NCBI RefSeq assembly: GCF_000306235.2
Contig: NZ_AKWZ02000004.1
Location: forward strand, 140,872 to 204,871
Reading direction: 5' to 3'
Source of the DNA: Leptospira fainei serovar Hurstbridge str. BUT 6
GTDB taxonomy: Bacteria; Spirochaetota; Leptospiria; Leptospirales; Leptospiraceae
DNA length: 64,000 bases
Positions 37,537 to 47,494 of this stretch are shown here, in pieces. Position 1 is the first letter of the stretch. Each line of letters begins with the position of its first letter. The notes beneath the pieces were generated by a model. The model had not been told where the DNA came from, made no database searches, and saw only the letters and a program-made list of their open reading frames with translations. The position numbers and the translations under genes are program-made.

Positions 37537-38616
37537 TCAAAAATAGAAATCCCGATATCTTTCAATTTCACTCCTCAGAATCCGGGTTAGGGGTTTATCG
37601 AGAGGAAAGAAAAGATTCGTTTCGATCGAATTCGAATCCTTTTTCATGATGCGCTTCCAGGTTCCAATCGCTTGTCCATCCAGCAATATTATGGGATAGA
37701 AAAAGCCGTTGTTGGAGACGACACGCGAGTTGAATTGCGATGGGACACAAAAACTTCTATCTTCGTAACCCAAAAGAAATTCGTCGAAGCCCGGGAGAAG
37801 GTAAATTCTTCGATTTATTATATTATTAGTATATTCAAACGAAGGAGACCAATAATCCTTATCATTAATTCTAACTTTAGAAAGTTCGGATTGAACCGAG
37901 GCGAGACCTATCTTGCCTTCATTCAAAGTTAGTCCGGCCCACCAGATAAAATCCTGGATCGTAGCCGGACCATGGCCGGTAAAATATCGCTTCGCTAATG
38001 CGCTCAATGCCTCTTCGCGATCCAGACCTTTTCGTTTTGGAATCCATTCCTGGAGCAAGACGAACGTCTCCTGTCTTCCCTTCATCGGGCCCTGGCAAAT
38101 TAGACCGGTCAATGCGGCTTGGTATAATAAATGCGCTCCGCGAATCCCTTCCACCGAAATCCCTTTTTTCTCGAATTCCTCGAATAACTCCTTACGAGTC
38201 AACTGCTCTCCGTTCCGCAAAATCTTAGATAAAATCGTATTAGATTTATTAAAAGTAGATAAATCCAGTTCGAGTTTTCTATGTTGACCCGCCAAACCGG
38301 CCACTATTTTAGGCCCCAAGAGAGATACGATCCAATGAATATCGGCGGCGGAAAGAAAATGCAATGTTCCTCGCAGAGACCACGTTCTAACGATTTTCTT
38401 TTTTAAAATTGCGGTCTCTACGTCGGCGTCCCGAATTCCCTCTCCTCTTAGACGGATTGCCAATTTCGCCTGCGGACGATCTTGCGCCTGCAATGCTCCC
38501 ATCCAGGCAGTCACCTCCTCCGCCTTTTTGAATCTCGTCCCGGAGATCTCCTGCTGATAAAGTCGATACATGGAAATATTCATTATAGTAATTTCCGGTT
38601 CTCTAATATATGTCAT
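37537..38616 (-). CDS. winged-helix DNA-binding protein, AlkZ/YcaQ-like (HTH_42)
   Basis: A 359-residue protein of the HTH_42 family, which includes the DNA glycosylases AlkZ and YcaQ that unhook interstrand crosslinks. ALQAQDRPQAKLAIRLR near residue 50 contains the Q-x-Q pair that is catalytic in AlkZ (YcaQ has Q-x-D). VRTWSLRGTLHFLSAADIHWI and LLPGFDEFLLGYEDRS near the C-terminus are also family segments. Starts at 38616 and 38583 are both possible; AAGG lies five bases before the first. Known relatives protect producers of DNA-alkylating products, but no such cluster is visible here, so a housekeeping repair role is more likely. Confidence 0.82.
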   Translation of the reverse strand: MTYIREPEITIMNISMYRLYQQEISGTRFKKAEEVTAWMGALQAQDRPQAKLAIRLRGEGIRDADVETAILKKKIVRTWSLRGTLHFLSAADIHWIVSLLGPKIVAGLAGQHRKLELDLSTFNKSNTILSKILRNGEQLTRKELFEEFEKKGISVEGIRGAHLLYQAALTGLICQGPMKGRQETFVLLQEWIPKRKGLDREEALSALAKRYFTGHGPATIQDFIWWAGLTLNEGKIGLASVQSELSKVRINDKDYWSPSFEYTNNIINRRIYLLPGFDEFLLGYEDRSFCVPSQFNSRVVSNNGFFYPIILLDGQAIGTWKRIMKKDSNSIETNLFFPLDKPLTRILRSEIERYRDFYF

Positions 38617-39396
38617 TCAGACCTTGTTTCTCTTTTTCAGAGAGCCTTCGATTGCGCCGCCTTCTCCGTCACGAGAAGACGATTCTCTATTTCGATTTAT
38701 TCAAGAAACGGAGGGAAATCGATGCTCATAGATGTTAGTCTATAAATCGCTTTCTGCTAGTGCCTTGGACCCTTATGCCTTCGAAGAGTTCCCCGATCAC
38801 CCGACAGCGATATTTTGCGAACATTCCATAGATATCGGACCCATACAACAAAATTAAGAAAGGTTCGCCTGTCATATTTAATGCTGAAAACGGAAAGAAG
38901 AACTATGGTCCCCTATCGCTCTGAAATCGGATAATAAAATCCTCGAGAACTTTGTTCGAAATCGAAGCTTTTTAGTCGGAAGGAACTCGATTTACCCTTT
39001 CAATTTCAAGAAACCGTGAAATTGAACTCCGGTTACGATCAGATAGTTTTTCAATTCGACATAACTCGAACGAATAAGCCGATCTTGGCGTCGATTTAAA
39101 TTCCAAGAAACGGTATCTTCGAAACGTTAAAAGGACTCTTCGTAGATACATCCCGGCTTTAATTTACGATAATTTGGGTCATTAAAAGGACTTTAAATTC
39201 ACATATAAACCGCATGAAAGCTGGAAGCTTGTGAGAAGAATTCGATCGAAAAAAAATTTTCTATACAGGCGCCATTCCGATTACAAACTTCTACCAAGAA
39301 AAATCCGCGGATATCTTCCTTTGACAAATATGAAGAGAGTGTCGGTTCGGTTTTCCTTCCATAGAATTTGCCTTAATAAAATCTGGCATTAATACC
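38617..39396. other. 780-bp region without a supported gene
   Basis: Codons in all frames are interrupted often and I find no ORF with coding character. It separates the divergent AlkZ-like and DISM-kinase genes. A good TTGACA at about 39321 has no convincing -10 partner. It may contain remnants of a lost gene, but nothing recognisable. Confidence 0.5.
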
Positions 39397-41400
39397 ATGC
39401 GGCCGCTTCTCCCCATAACTTTACTTCTTTGCTTAGAGATTCTCGGCGGCTGCACCCAAGGCTCGGACTTCGCTTATTCCCCGAAAGCTACCCGTGGAGT
39501 TTTGGATTTAAGAGGCTGGAACCCCGAAACTCATCCTTTGCTTGCTCTAGACGGAGACTGGGAATTTTCGGATGGGCTGATTGATGCGGATAACCTCGAT
39601 CCGAATCGAATTCGAGGATACTTAAAAGTTCCCGGTTCCTGGAATCGTTTCCGTGTTCTAGATAAGGAGCACGGAGGAGAAGGCACCGGAACGTACGATC
39701 TTAAAATTCTATTGGATAGACCGATTCAGAATTTGGCCCTCCAGATTAACGACGTCTCAACCGCTTACCGAGTTTTCGCAAACGGTAAACTATTATTGGA
39801 AAACGGAAAAGTAGGCTCGAGAAAAGAAGAGATGATCCCCTCCTACAAACATCCGATCGTATTTCTACCGGACGGAGTAACCGAACTTAGAATCCGATTC
39901 CAGGTTTCCAATTTTTATCATGTCACCGGCGGACTTAGAAAATCGATTCAAATAGGCAGAATACTACCGATCTTCGAGTCAAAGAAATCGGAAGCTTCGC
40001 TTGGATGGCTCGTTTTCGGCTCCACCTTTCTGATGGGGCTTTATCATTTAATTCTTTATCTGATGAGACGAATAGATCGCTCGGCGCTATGGTTCGGATT
40101 ATTTTGCATCGACGTAAGCGTGAGAACCTTCTTCACAGGATCGGTATTCATATATGAAAGGCTTCCGGATGAATACTGGATTTACATTCATAAGGTGGAT
40201 ATTCTCAGCTTCATTATCGCAATCCCGCTCTTCTCTTATTTTTTAGCCAGTATTTTCCCGAAAGAATTTCATTCGTATGCACTGCGGGGAACATTTCTGA
40301 TATCGTTGATATTTGCGGGAATCGTGGTGATTCTGCCCTCCGCGAAGTACATGTGGTGGATACAAATCTTTCAAGGTATCGTAGTTCTTCTCACCCCGTA
40401 TCTCGTTTACATAATGATCATGACGCTCGTAAGAAAAAGAGAGGGATCTCTCTTATTTTTACTCGGGAGTTTCATTTTATTCCTGACGACATTCAACGAT
40501 ATCTTCACTCAAGCTCTCTGGATTAAGTCCGGATACCTTGCGAACTGGGGATTACTTGCTTTCCTATTCTCTCAAACGACGATGCTTTCTATACGATTCT
40601 CGAACGCCTTTGTCAGATTGGAAGAACTGCAAAAGTCGTTAGAGCTTAAAGTAGCGGAGAGGACAAAGGAATTACGGGACGCAAAGAGAATTGCGGAGGA
40701 AGCAAACGCTCTAAAGGACACGTTCATCTCGCTTGTCACACACGATCTGCGATCGCCCTTGGCGAATATCATCGGAGTCTTGCAATTGATTCGAAGCGAA
40801 TACGATGCAATGGATGATCGATCCATATTGGATTGGCTGGAACGGATCGAAAAAATTTCCACACAATCTCTCGAAATGATCTCCACGTTACTCGACTTGA
40901 ATCGATTGCGATCCGGATCGTTTCCTTTAGATAATGTCCCGATCGATTTAAATCCCGAAATCGATCAAGTGCTCAGCAAATTTTGGAGTCAGGCGAAATT
41001 TAAGAATATAACGATCGAAAACAGAATTCCGGAAAATGCAGAAATTATAATGGATAAGACTTTATTAGCGGCAATTTTTACGAATCTTGTCTCGAATGCA
41101 ATCAAGTTCTGTAGAGAGGGCGGACGCATCGAAATCGAATTCTCTCGAAAATCCGATTCAGTGGAATTTATCGTACGCGATACCGGAGTTGGGATCCCCC
41201 AGGATATGATTCCTCATTTATTTTCGACGGACGTTAAATCTACGAGATATGGAACCAAGAACGAAGTCGGCACCGGTTTAGGCTTGTCCTTAGTCCACAG
41301 CATAATCCAGGCGTATCAAGGAAGAATTTCGGTTCAGTCGAATCTAGAAATCGGAACAACCTTTACCTTCTCAATTCCCCAACCCGCAACAAGCGCATAA
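39397..41400 (+). CDS. 7TM-DISM sensor histidine kinase with lipoprotein-type signal
   Basis: A 667-residue sensor kinase. The N-terminus looks like a lipoprotein signal (LLLCLEILGGC, Cys near 19), unusual for a kinase. A jelly-roll DISMED2-like outer domain follows (ALDGDWEFSDG, LKVPGSWNRF), similar to glycosidase sugar-binding domains, then seven helices at about 205-405 and a coiled coil. The H-box is FISLVTHDLRSPLANIIG (His near 449). The ATPase domain has NLVSNAIKFC, DTGVGIP and GTGLGLSLV. It would sense a small external ligand, perhaps a carbohydrate, and phosphorylate an unlinked regulator. Confidence 0.92.
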   Translation: MRPLLPITLLLCLEILGGCTQGSDFAYSPKATRGVLDLRGWNPETHPLLALDGDWEFSDGLIDADNLDPNRIRGYLKVPGSWNRFRVLDKEHGGEGTGTYDLKILLDRPIQNLALQINDVSTAYRVFANGKLLLENGKVGSRKEEMIPSYKHPIVFLPDGVTELRIRFQVSNFYHVTGGLRKSIQIGRILPIFESKKSEASLGWLVFGSTFLMGLYHLILYLMRRIDRSALWFGLFCIDVSVRTFFTGSVFIYERLPDEYWIYIHKVDILSFIIAIPLFSYFLASIFPKEFHSYALRGTFLISLIFAGIVVILPSAKYMWWIQIFQGIVVLLTPYLVYIMIMTLVRKREGSLLFLLGSFILFLTTFNDIFTQALWIKSGYLANWGLLAFLFSQTTMLSIRFSNAFVRLEELQKSLELKVAERTKELRDAKRIAEEANALKDTFISLVTHDLRSPLANIIGVLQLIRSEYDAMDDRSILDWLERIEKISTQSLEMISTLLDLNRLRSGSFPLDNVPIDLNPEIDQVLSKFWSQAKFKNITIENRIPENAEIIMDKTLLAAIFTNLVSNAIKFCREGGRIEIEFSRKSDSVEFIVRDTGVGIPQDMIPHLFSTDVKSTRYGTKNEVGTGLGLSLVHSIIQAYQGRISVQSNLEIGTTFTFSIPQPATSA

Positions 41401-41463
41401 CAAAAATCGTTAAAGTACGAAGCCGTTCATTTAGAAAATTAATTTTCCTTCTTTCGGGAAAAG

Positions 41464-41959
41464 GTGGCTCGGAAAACCGAAATGCAAGACTTGTCATATA
41501 TGAATCTATTCATTCCCGTCTTCTTCGCACTTTTGTCCGGAATCGCGATGTCGATGCAACCGGGCATTAACTCCATGCTTGGAAAAAGCGTTCAAAGCCC
41601 TTGGATGGCATCTACGATTTCTTTTTTTATAGGGACTCTTGCGTTATTCGTATTTGTGGTATTTTTAGGGGAAACCAAATCGGTCTCTTTTCTATCCGAA
41701 GCGATCAATAAAAACCCTTGGTGGATTTGGACGGGAGGATTATTGGGCGTACCTTGTAGTAACCTCCGCTCTAGTATTCGCTCCAAAATTGGGGGCGACT
41801 AGTTGGATCGCTCTTTTTCTAGTCGGACAGGTAACTATGTCAGTTGTCCTTGAACGATACGGAATTCTCGGTTTCCCCGAAAAGCCGATCTCAATAACCA
41901 AAATCATAGGATTAAGTCTTTTGGTTTTAGGAGCTTGGCTCGTCAAAAAGGACGGTTAA
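41464..41959 (+). pseudogene. frameshifted DMT-superfamily transporter, YdcZ/DUF606-like
   Basis: Two frames together encode one DMT transporter of the YdcZ (DUF606) type. The first part, PVFFALLSGIAMSMQPGINS through WWIWTGGLLG, is in the frame starting near 41464-41500. At about 41748-41755 the frame shifts and the family continues as YLVVTSALVFAPKLGATSW and LFLVGQVTMSVVLERYGILG, then [16 protein letters not shown] with the stop at 41957-41959. In relatives the two halves are continuous (GLLG-x-x-Y). The local sequence is not a long homopolymer. Real inactivation, assembly error and recoding all remain possible. Its end overlaps the convergent crotonase by 4 bases. Confidence 0.75.
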
Positions 41960-42708
41960 GCGTTTTGCTTAACCGATTTCGCATATTCCTGGACTCGCAA
42001 TAGAAACGCAGGATCATCCAAAAAATGGGCAAACTCGTCGAACTCCTTTTTGAAATTCGAATATAAATCACCTATATAATAATTATTTGAAATACTTTTC
42101 AAGATTTTCGTTAGCTTTTGATTCCATTGGGATATTTTTACCGCAATTTTCAAGGCATGCTCTAAAATATCGCTCCCTTCATATATTTCGTCCACGATTC
42201 CTAGGGAAAGTAATTGGGACGATCGAATCGGATCTCCCTTTAAAGTCAAGGCCAAGGCTTTGGAAGGACCTACTTTTCGAGTCAAAGTAGTTAAAAGTGG
42301 AGGTGCGCCGAATCGGATTTCAGGGCGAAATAGCAGCGCTTTCTTCTCCGAAATGATATAATCACCGCATAACGCCAGATCAAAACCCCCCGCCGAAGCA
42401 AATCCCTTTAAAATCGTTATCACCGGTTTGGGAAAACTATAAATCGCATAATGATATTCTAAAATTCTATGACGAAAGGACTCCAATCGAGTCTGAACAA
42501 CTTCCTCCAAATCGTACCCGCTGGAAAAATTCTTGCCTTCGGCAGTCAAAATAATGGCTCGAATATCCTCTCTATCTCCGCTTGAGTTAAACACAAATTC
42601 CAACTCGTCCCTAATTCGAATATTGAGGGCGTTGTTCTTCTCCGGACGATTCAACTTGACTATCAGGATATTTTCCCTAGTTTCCGATTTTAAACATTTT
42701 AATTCCAT
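41956..42708 (-). CDS. enoyl-CoA hydratase/isomerase (crotonase) family protein
   Basis: A 250-residue crotonase-fold enzyme acting on acyl-CoA thioesters. The two oxyanion-hole segments are visible: [12 protein letters not shown] (about 66-77) and [18 protein letters not shown] (about 105-122). [11 protein letters not shown] follows. The glutamates used by classical hydratases are not in their usual places, so hydratase, isomerase or another reaction cannot be told apart. The stop overlaps the end of the frameshifted transporter on the other strand. No fatty-acid operon surrounds it. Confidence 0.85.
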   Translation of the reverse strand: MELKCLKSETRENILIVKLNRPEKNNALNIRIRDELEFVFNSSGDREDIRAIILTAEGKNFSSGYDLEEVVQTRLESFRHRILEYHYAIYSFPKPVITILKGFASAGGFDLALCGDYIISEKKALLFRPEIRFGAPPLLTTLTRKVGPSKALALTLKGDPIRSSQLLSLGIVDEIYEGSDILEHALKIAVKISQWNQKLTKILKSISNNYYIGDLYSNFKKEFDEFAHFLDDPAFLLRVQEYAKSVKQNA

Positions 42709-42824
42709 AAGTTATAGACTCCTGCAAAATCATATTACGACGAATGAATCGACGACGGCAAACAATTCCTTCTTTGATTGCGTGGAGATCAAATACGCAA
42801 TTCGATCCTAGCGCTAATAACAAT

Positions 42825-44186
42825 TCACTTACTATCGTATCTTCGTAAATAGTCCATACAAAGTAACGCGATATCGTCTTCCGCATGTCGGCCGTTTTGA
42901 AATTCTTGGAGATCGGATAATAGAGTTTCCAAGAATTCATTCGGAAAAAGATTCGTTTTCTTTAATAAAAGTTCGAATAACCGTCCCTCTCCGTAAAATT
43001 GACCCAAGCGATTCTTAGCCTCCACAAGTCCGTCGGTGTATAAAAACAATCGATCTTCGAATTGCAAACGAATCGAGCTGGAGCAATATTTCCAGTCCGG
43101 CTCCACGCCGAGGAAAAAAGTGTTTTCCGTAATCAATTCATAAATTCGGTTCTCGCTTTTCCTCACGAGCAATGAAGCTGGATGTCCAGCGCTGGAATAA
43201 GTAAGAGTTCCTTCTGCATTCAGAATGCAGTAAAAGGCGGTTACATACATTCCTTGATTCTCCAGCATTCCGTATAAGGACTCGTTCACGATCTTCAGAA
43301 GGAACGCAGGATCTTCCTGATCCCTATAATGATTGCGAAAGGCCGCTTTAGTCATCATAGTCACCAAGGCAGCAGCAACTCCATGCCCGGAGACGTCGGC
43401 TATAAATAGGCCGATCTTATCGTTTTCCAATTCTACAATATCGTAAAAATCACCCCCGACCGTTTCCAACGATAGGTATCTTGCCGAAAGGCGAAGAGGA
43501 GAAGATTCGAATTTTCTTAAATCAGGAAGAGTGTCCCTTTGAAGACGGCGGGCCAAAGTTAAATCAACCGCTTGCATTGTGTGAAGGCGTTTTAGAATTC
43601 TCTTATTTTTTTTTGTTTGAACCAAATGTCTCGTTAATTGCTCTCCCATTTTTTTAACGCTATCGGAAGCCCTAACGAGCCAAAAATGGATGAACGCATA
43701 CGAAGCCATGAATATCGCAATGGCCGATATATGGGAATCGAAGTAGGCCCTCTTCCAGAAAAACAAAGGAAGCAAAAAGGAGAAAAAATACACTGCGTAC
43801 CATAAAGTCAAATACCGACTCTTTGCGAGACCTAAAACCGGCAATTCGATTGCTATCACGAAGACGATCATGGCGGCAAAATAATCGGGAGCCAGGTATG
43901 TAAAATAACCGTAAAATACCGGAAGGGGCAGAGATAGATTCAAGGCTCGATTGGCCCAAAGAACCGCGGACCAACGCCCTGTAACCATTTTAAAATTGCA
44001 AAAAAGGGCCACTGAAATCGTATAAACGAAATTAAAAATTACGAATGCTGGATGCGGGGTCTCGACCGTTACGATCAAGTATCTCAAGATTAGCCAAAAT
44101 ACCGCCACGCCGAAGGCTCCCTGAAAAAGAGAGGACGTCACCTCGCTACGTAAAGTTTTTTTAAACTGATCCAAAAATGTCGGCAT
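42825..44186 (-). CDS. membrane PP2C/SpoIIE-type serine phosphatase (RsbU-like)
   Basis: A 453-residue protein. About six helices fill residues 20-185, then a coiled coil, then a SpoIIE/PP2C domain: SLETVGGDFYDIVEL, KIGLFIADVSGHGVAAALV, LTYSSAGHPASLLV and LFLYTDGLVEAKN. The aspartates needed for the two metal ions (GDFYD, ADVSGHG, YTDGL and the late EDDIALL) are all present. Such phosphatases act in partner-switching modules that free sigma factors or other targets from anti-factors. No STAS or kinase gene lies beside it. Confidence 0.92.
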   Translation of the reverse strand: MPTFLDQFKKTLRSEVTSSLFQGAFGVAVFWLILRYLIVTVETPHPAFVIFNFVYTISVALFCNFKMVTGRWSAVLWANRALNLSLPLPVFYGYFTYLAPDYFAAMIVFVIAIELPVLGLAKSRYLTLWYAVYFFSFLLPLFFWKRAYFDSHISAIAIFMASYAFIHFWLVRASDSVKKMGEQLTRHLVQTKKNKRILKRLHTMQAVDLTLARRLQRDTLPDLRKFESSPLRLSARYLSLETVGGDFYDIVELENDKIGLFIADVSGHGVAAALVTMMTKAAFRNHYRDQEDPAFLLKIVNESLYGMLENQGMYVTAFYCILNAEGTLTYSSAGHPASLLVRKSENRIYELITENTFFLGVEPDWKYCSSSIRLQFEDRLFLYTDGLVEAKNRLGQFYGEGRLFELLLKKTNLFPNEFLETLLSDLQEFQNGRHAEDDIALLCMDYLRRYDSK

Positions 44187-44384
44187 ACGACCGCCACATA
44201 ACCGAGCTGGCGCTTCTCTCGGAAAAAGGCCCTACATTCTTGGCCGCTTTTATTATCGGGTCAATCCAAAAATCGATCTTTGATCCGCTAAAGAATTTCC
44301 GACGGTCTTTCCTTTCTGAAGACCATTGCGAAAATCGATAACATGCGTGTTTTTCCCTTTTTATCAAGCTGCAATCCGCTTTAC

Positions 44385-44423
44385 GGCAGAAATCCCATTT
44401 CAGTCGGATAAGGGATTTCCGCC
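44385..44423 (-). terminator. strong hairpin after the GFA-family gene
   Basis: GAAATCCC (44389-44396) and GGGATTTC (44412-44419) form a perfect 8-bp stem, extended outward by GGC/GCC after one mismatch. It lies just beyond the stop of the leftward GFA gene. No uridine run follows, so it may be a 3'-end-stabilising or factor-dependent element. Confidence 0.5.
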
Positions 44424-44430
44424 CGGCAAA

Positions 44431-44838
44431 TTAAAGATGACGGAACTCCGTCGGCTGGTTTCGCCAATTATTATTTAGACCGTCCGCATACCAAAGCGGA
44501 GCTTCGATCAATTCGGAAGGTTCGGCAGAATCTAACGTACTTAAATAAATGCTCACAAAATCGCCGCCGATTTCTTCTATGTGTCCTTTCGAGAATGTTC
44601 TCACTCCGCAGTTCTTGCAAAATCGATGGGTTGTGCTGTTCGTATTAAATCGATACGATCCGAGATTCTCCTCGCCGCTTAACAAACGAAAGGCGGAAGG
44701 TTTTATGATAGTCGACCAATTTCGAGTTTTTCTACAAAAAGAGCAATTGCATCGGCCGGTCCCCTGACTTAGATCGATATCCGCTTCGTATTTCACTGCT
44801 CCGCAGTGACAACTTCCCTTGTATGTTTTGAGAGCCAT
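44431..44838 (-). CDS. GFA (glutathione-dependent formaldehyde-activating-like) family protein
   Basis: A 135-residue zinc-binding protein of the GFA/CENP-V fold. Cysteines for two zinc sites are visible: [11 protein letters not shown] at residues 8-18, [13 protein letters not shown] at about 29-41 and [14 protein letters not shown] at about 72-85. The founding member was proposed to join formaldehyde to glutathione, but most relatives have no proven substrate. Stand-alone gene. The 244-295-base stretches on its two sides hold only the hairpin to the left and a candidate promoter for the MBOAT gene to the right. Confidence 0.9.
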   Translation of the reverse strand: MALKTYKGSCHCGAVKYEADIDLSQGTGRCNCSFCRKTRNWSTIIKPSAFRLLSGEENLGSYRFNTNSTTHRFCKNCGVRTFSKGHIEEIGGDFVSIYLSTLDSAEPSELIEAPLWYADGLNNNWRNQPTEFRHL

Positions 44839-45028
44839 ATATTTTTCCTTGCTAATCCGGATTGTGCGATTTTTTCGAAATTCTTAAACTTCGAATTTAA
44901 ATCGCCCATGATTCCTAACTATTAACTATTCCAGTATAACCGGAATAGATGCCAAGATTTGTCATATTTAAGAAGGCGTAAAAAACATTTAAAGAAAAAC
45001 AACTCTTCTACTATCTCTAAAAAGTGTG

Positions 45029-45059
45029 TTGACATAGTGCAGATAAAAAATTTCATAAT
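45029..45059 (+). promoter_or_regulatory. candidate promoter for the O-acetylation pair
   Basis: A perfect TTGACA at 45029-45034 and CATAAT at 45054-45059, 19 bases apart, slightly longer than optimal. It would start a leader of about 80 bases before the MBOAT ATG. An inverted repeat CTATTCC/GGAATAG (44927-44949) lies about 80 bases upstream. Confidence 0.4.
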
Positions 45060-45146
45060 AGAAGCTTTTCATTTATTCCTTTGAACTAATTGCAACTGCG
45101 CGAACAGAGCGTTTACTAAAAATTCCGATAGTTGTCTTTAAATTTT

Positions 45147-46550
45147 ATGCTATTTAATTCAATTGAATTCTTAATCTTTCTCGTTATCGTATTCATTTTT
45201 TATTATGCTCCGTTTAGCTCCGAATATCAAATCCAAATAATAATAATTTCCAGCTTAATTTTTTACTCATTCGGCTTCCCCATACTAGTGTTCTTATTAT
45301 TTTCCTCTTCGGCGATAAATGCCGGGACCAGCTACTTGATCACCTATGGCAAAGAATCGATTAGAAAGAAGATAGCGATTTTAGGCGTACTAACGAATCT
45401 AGGCTTATTAATTTTCTTCAAGTATAGCGGCTTATTGGCGAAAACCTTTTTTATAGACGATACTTCGCTCGGTAAGTTTTTAATCTCAATCCCCCTCCCT
45501 GTCGGAATCTCATTCTTCACGTTCCAGGGAATAAGCTTATTAATTGATGTCTATTCTCAAAAATACTTTCCTCGACAGGAAGTCGTAGAAAAGACTTTCA
45601 AAAATCATTTCAGTAACGTAATATTCTTCATCTCTTTTTTCCCGCAGTTAGTCGCTGGCCCGATCGTAAAAGCTCATGATTTCCTTTATCAGATTGATAG
45701 GAAAAAATTCACCTCGATTAAATGGGAGGAAAGCTTCAGAGCTATTATTATAGGATATTTCTTGAAAACCGTAGTTGCCGACAATTTAAGACAATTTACA
45801 TTCTGGATTCAATTCCCTTATTTCGATACGAAATCGTCGTTTACTTTACTAAGCTTGTTGTTCGGATACTCGTTTCAAATATTCGCGGATTTTGCAGGAT
45901 ACTCATCTATCGCGATCGGCATTTCCAAGCTTTTTGGCTACGACTTAAAGGTGAACTTTCTATTTCCTTATATCTCCACGTCGTTTAAAGAATTCTGGAA
46001 GCGTTGGCATATTTCACTGTCATCGTTCTTAATGGAATACTTATACATTCCGCTGGGCGGTAATCGAAAGGGACGCTGGAGAACTTACCTGAATCTTATG
46101 CTGACCATGTTTATCGGAGGGTTATGGCATGGAGCCGCCTGGAGCTATGCTCTTTGGGGTTTAGTCCACGGTGCGGCTTTAACAATAGAAAGGGCATTCA
46201 ATCTGGATTCCATCCGTCAAAATTGCAGAATATACAAGATATCTTATGGTCTTATAGTCTTCTTCTTTGTAACGTTTGCTTGGATTTTTTTCCAATTGCC
46301 GGATATCAACGATGCGACAAGGCTTTTCCAAGCATTATCGCGTAATTGGTCTTTACCGAATAGTTATGACTTAATAATAAGCATAGTTGTCTATTCGTCT
46401 CCGGTGATTCTATATCATATGCATTATCTGATGCGAAGGGCTGGAAATCAAATGTTCGAGAATTTTCAATTTATCGCCTTCGGTACGATGGTTTTTTTAA
46501 TCATCGTAAACCGCGGTTTTCCCGGCTCTTTTATTTATTTTCAATTTTAA
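45147..46550 (+). CDS. MBOAT-family O-acyltransferase, AlgI-like
   Basis: A 467-residue integral membrane protein of the MBOAT family, resembling AlgI/DltB-type enzymes that move acetyl groups across the membrane onto polysaccharides. Start MLFNSIEFLIFL is typical; a TTG five codons earlier is possible but lacks a ribosome site. Diagnostic segments are LPVGISFFTFQGISLLIDVY, SFFPQLVAGPI, EFWKRWHISLSSFL and GLWHGAAWSYALWGLVHG, whose WHG histidine (about residue 327) is catalytic. The next gene starts inside the stop codon (TAATG), so both products are made together. Confidence 0.93.
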   Translation: MLFNSIEFLIFLVIVFIFYYAPFSSEYQIQIIIISSLIFYSFGFPILVFLLFSSSAINAGTSYLITYGKESIRKKIAILGVLTNLGLLIFFKYSGLLAKTFFIDDTSLGKFLISIPLPVGISFFTFQGISLLIDVYSQKYFPRQEVVEKTFKNHFSNVIFFISFFPQLVAGPIVKAHDFLYQIDRKKFTSIKWEESFRAIIIGYFLKTVVADNLRQFTFWIQFPYFDTKSSFTLLSLLFGYSFQIFADFAGYSSIAIGISKLFGYDLKVNFLFPYISTSFKEFWKRWHISLSSFLMEYLYIPLGGNRKGRWRTYLNLMLTMFIGGLWHGAAWSYALWGLVHGAALTIERAFNLDSIRQNCRIYKISYGLIVFFFVTFAWIFFQLPDINDATRLFQALSRNWSLPNSYDLIISIVVYSSPVILYHMHYLMRRAGNQMFENFQFIAFGTMVFLIIVNRGFPGSFIYFQF

Positions 46551-47494
46551 TGAAGAATAAAATCATATACCAATCATTCCTATTTTCGCTTTTCCTCTTC
46601 CTATCGTATGATACTTTTGTACACCTCTGTAGACCTAATTGGTCGGTCGCCCAGTATCCCCAGCAAGATAACATTATAAAAGCTGAAAATTTTCTATATT
46701 CGCCAAAAGAGCACGAAACCATAATCGTAGGCTCGTCATTATCTACTTATCTGAATATGGACCTTTTACCTAATGTCACTAATTTGGCTTTTTCCGGAAT
46801 GAGCATCTATGAAGGTTTGGGGATATTGCAAAAAAAAGACATCGCCCCCAAGATGATCCTCGTAGAAATGAATGTAATTACGCGCACCCAGGACAAAAAG
46901 TTTGTGGAGTCCGTCACGGCACCTATCCCAAGCGCCTTGAAAAGAGTTTTCATTTCCCTTCGTGAGGATAAGCAGCCTTTAGGTATTATTGCCTTATACA
47001 TCAGACTAAAAATCGGTTCGAGCAAACTGATAACCGAAATAACGAAGATCAGTGACAAGTTCTTCAACATTTTTTCGAACCGAAACATCGGTAGTTTTCA
47101 GCCATTGGGCGATAACGCACGATTAACAGAGAAGACCGATGATAAATTCGAGGAATTATTACGACTCCAATCGAAGGACTACGCTAAAATTCCGAATATT
47201 GCTTTTACAAACGAGCAATTTACGAATCTCAAAATCATCGTCGATAAACTAGAAGAGAAAGGCGTCAAAGTTGTTTTTTTCGAAATGCCCGTAGATAAGT
47301 CGCTTTGCCAAATGCCGAAAGCGAAAGATATTAGAGAAAAATTTTACTCCGTATTTTCGAGAAGCACTTACTCATATATAGATATGCCTGATTGCGAAAC
47401 GTACAAAACGGCTGATGGGATACACTTGCAAAAAGAGGACGCAAATCGCTATTCGATGCTACTCTACCAGAAAATGGTTCCCTTCCTGAAATAG
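46550..47494 (+). CDS. SGNH-hydrolase-like partner of the MBOAT protein
   Basis: A 314-residue protein with an N-terminal anchor (SFLFSLFLFLSYDTF) and an extracytoplasmic domain of SGNH type. IIVGSSLSTYL near residue 60 supplies a nucleophile-like Ser (GSS), and TADGIHLQKEDANRY near 290 supplies the Asp-x-x-His pair; FFEMPVDK lies between. This is the layout of AlgJ/AlgX-like acetyltransferases that accept acetyl groups from the MBOAT protein and place them on a glycan. One-base overlap with the MBOAT gene supports that partnership. The polysaccharide is unknown. Confidence 0.8.
   Translation: MKNKIIYQSFLFSLFLFLSYDTFVHLCRPNWSVAQYPQQDNIIKAENFLYSPKEHETIIVGSSLSTYLNMDLLPNVTNLAFSGMSIYEGLGILQKKDIAPKMILVEMNVITRTQDKKFVESVTAPIPSALKRVFISLREDKQPLGIIALYIRLKIGSSKLITEITKISDKFFNIFSNRNIGSFQPLGDNARLTEKTDDKFEELLRLQSKDYAKIPNIAFTNEQFTNLKIIVDKLEEKGVKVVFFEMPVDKSLCQMPKAKDIREKFYSVFSRSTYSYIDMPDCETYKTADGIHLQKEDANRYSMLLYQKMVPFLK

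Noticed and set aside
44161..44367. 68-codon minus-strand frame upstream of the SpoIIE phosphatase
   Set aside because: It overlaps the phosphatase start in another frame and has no coding features.
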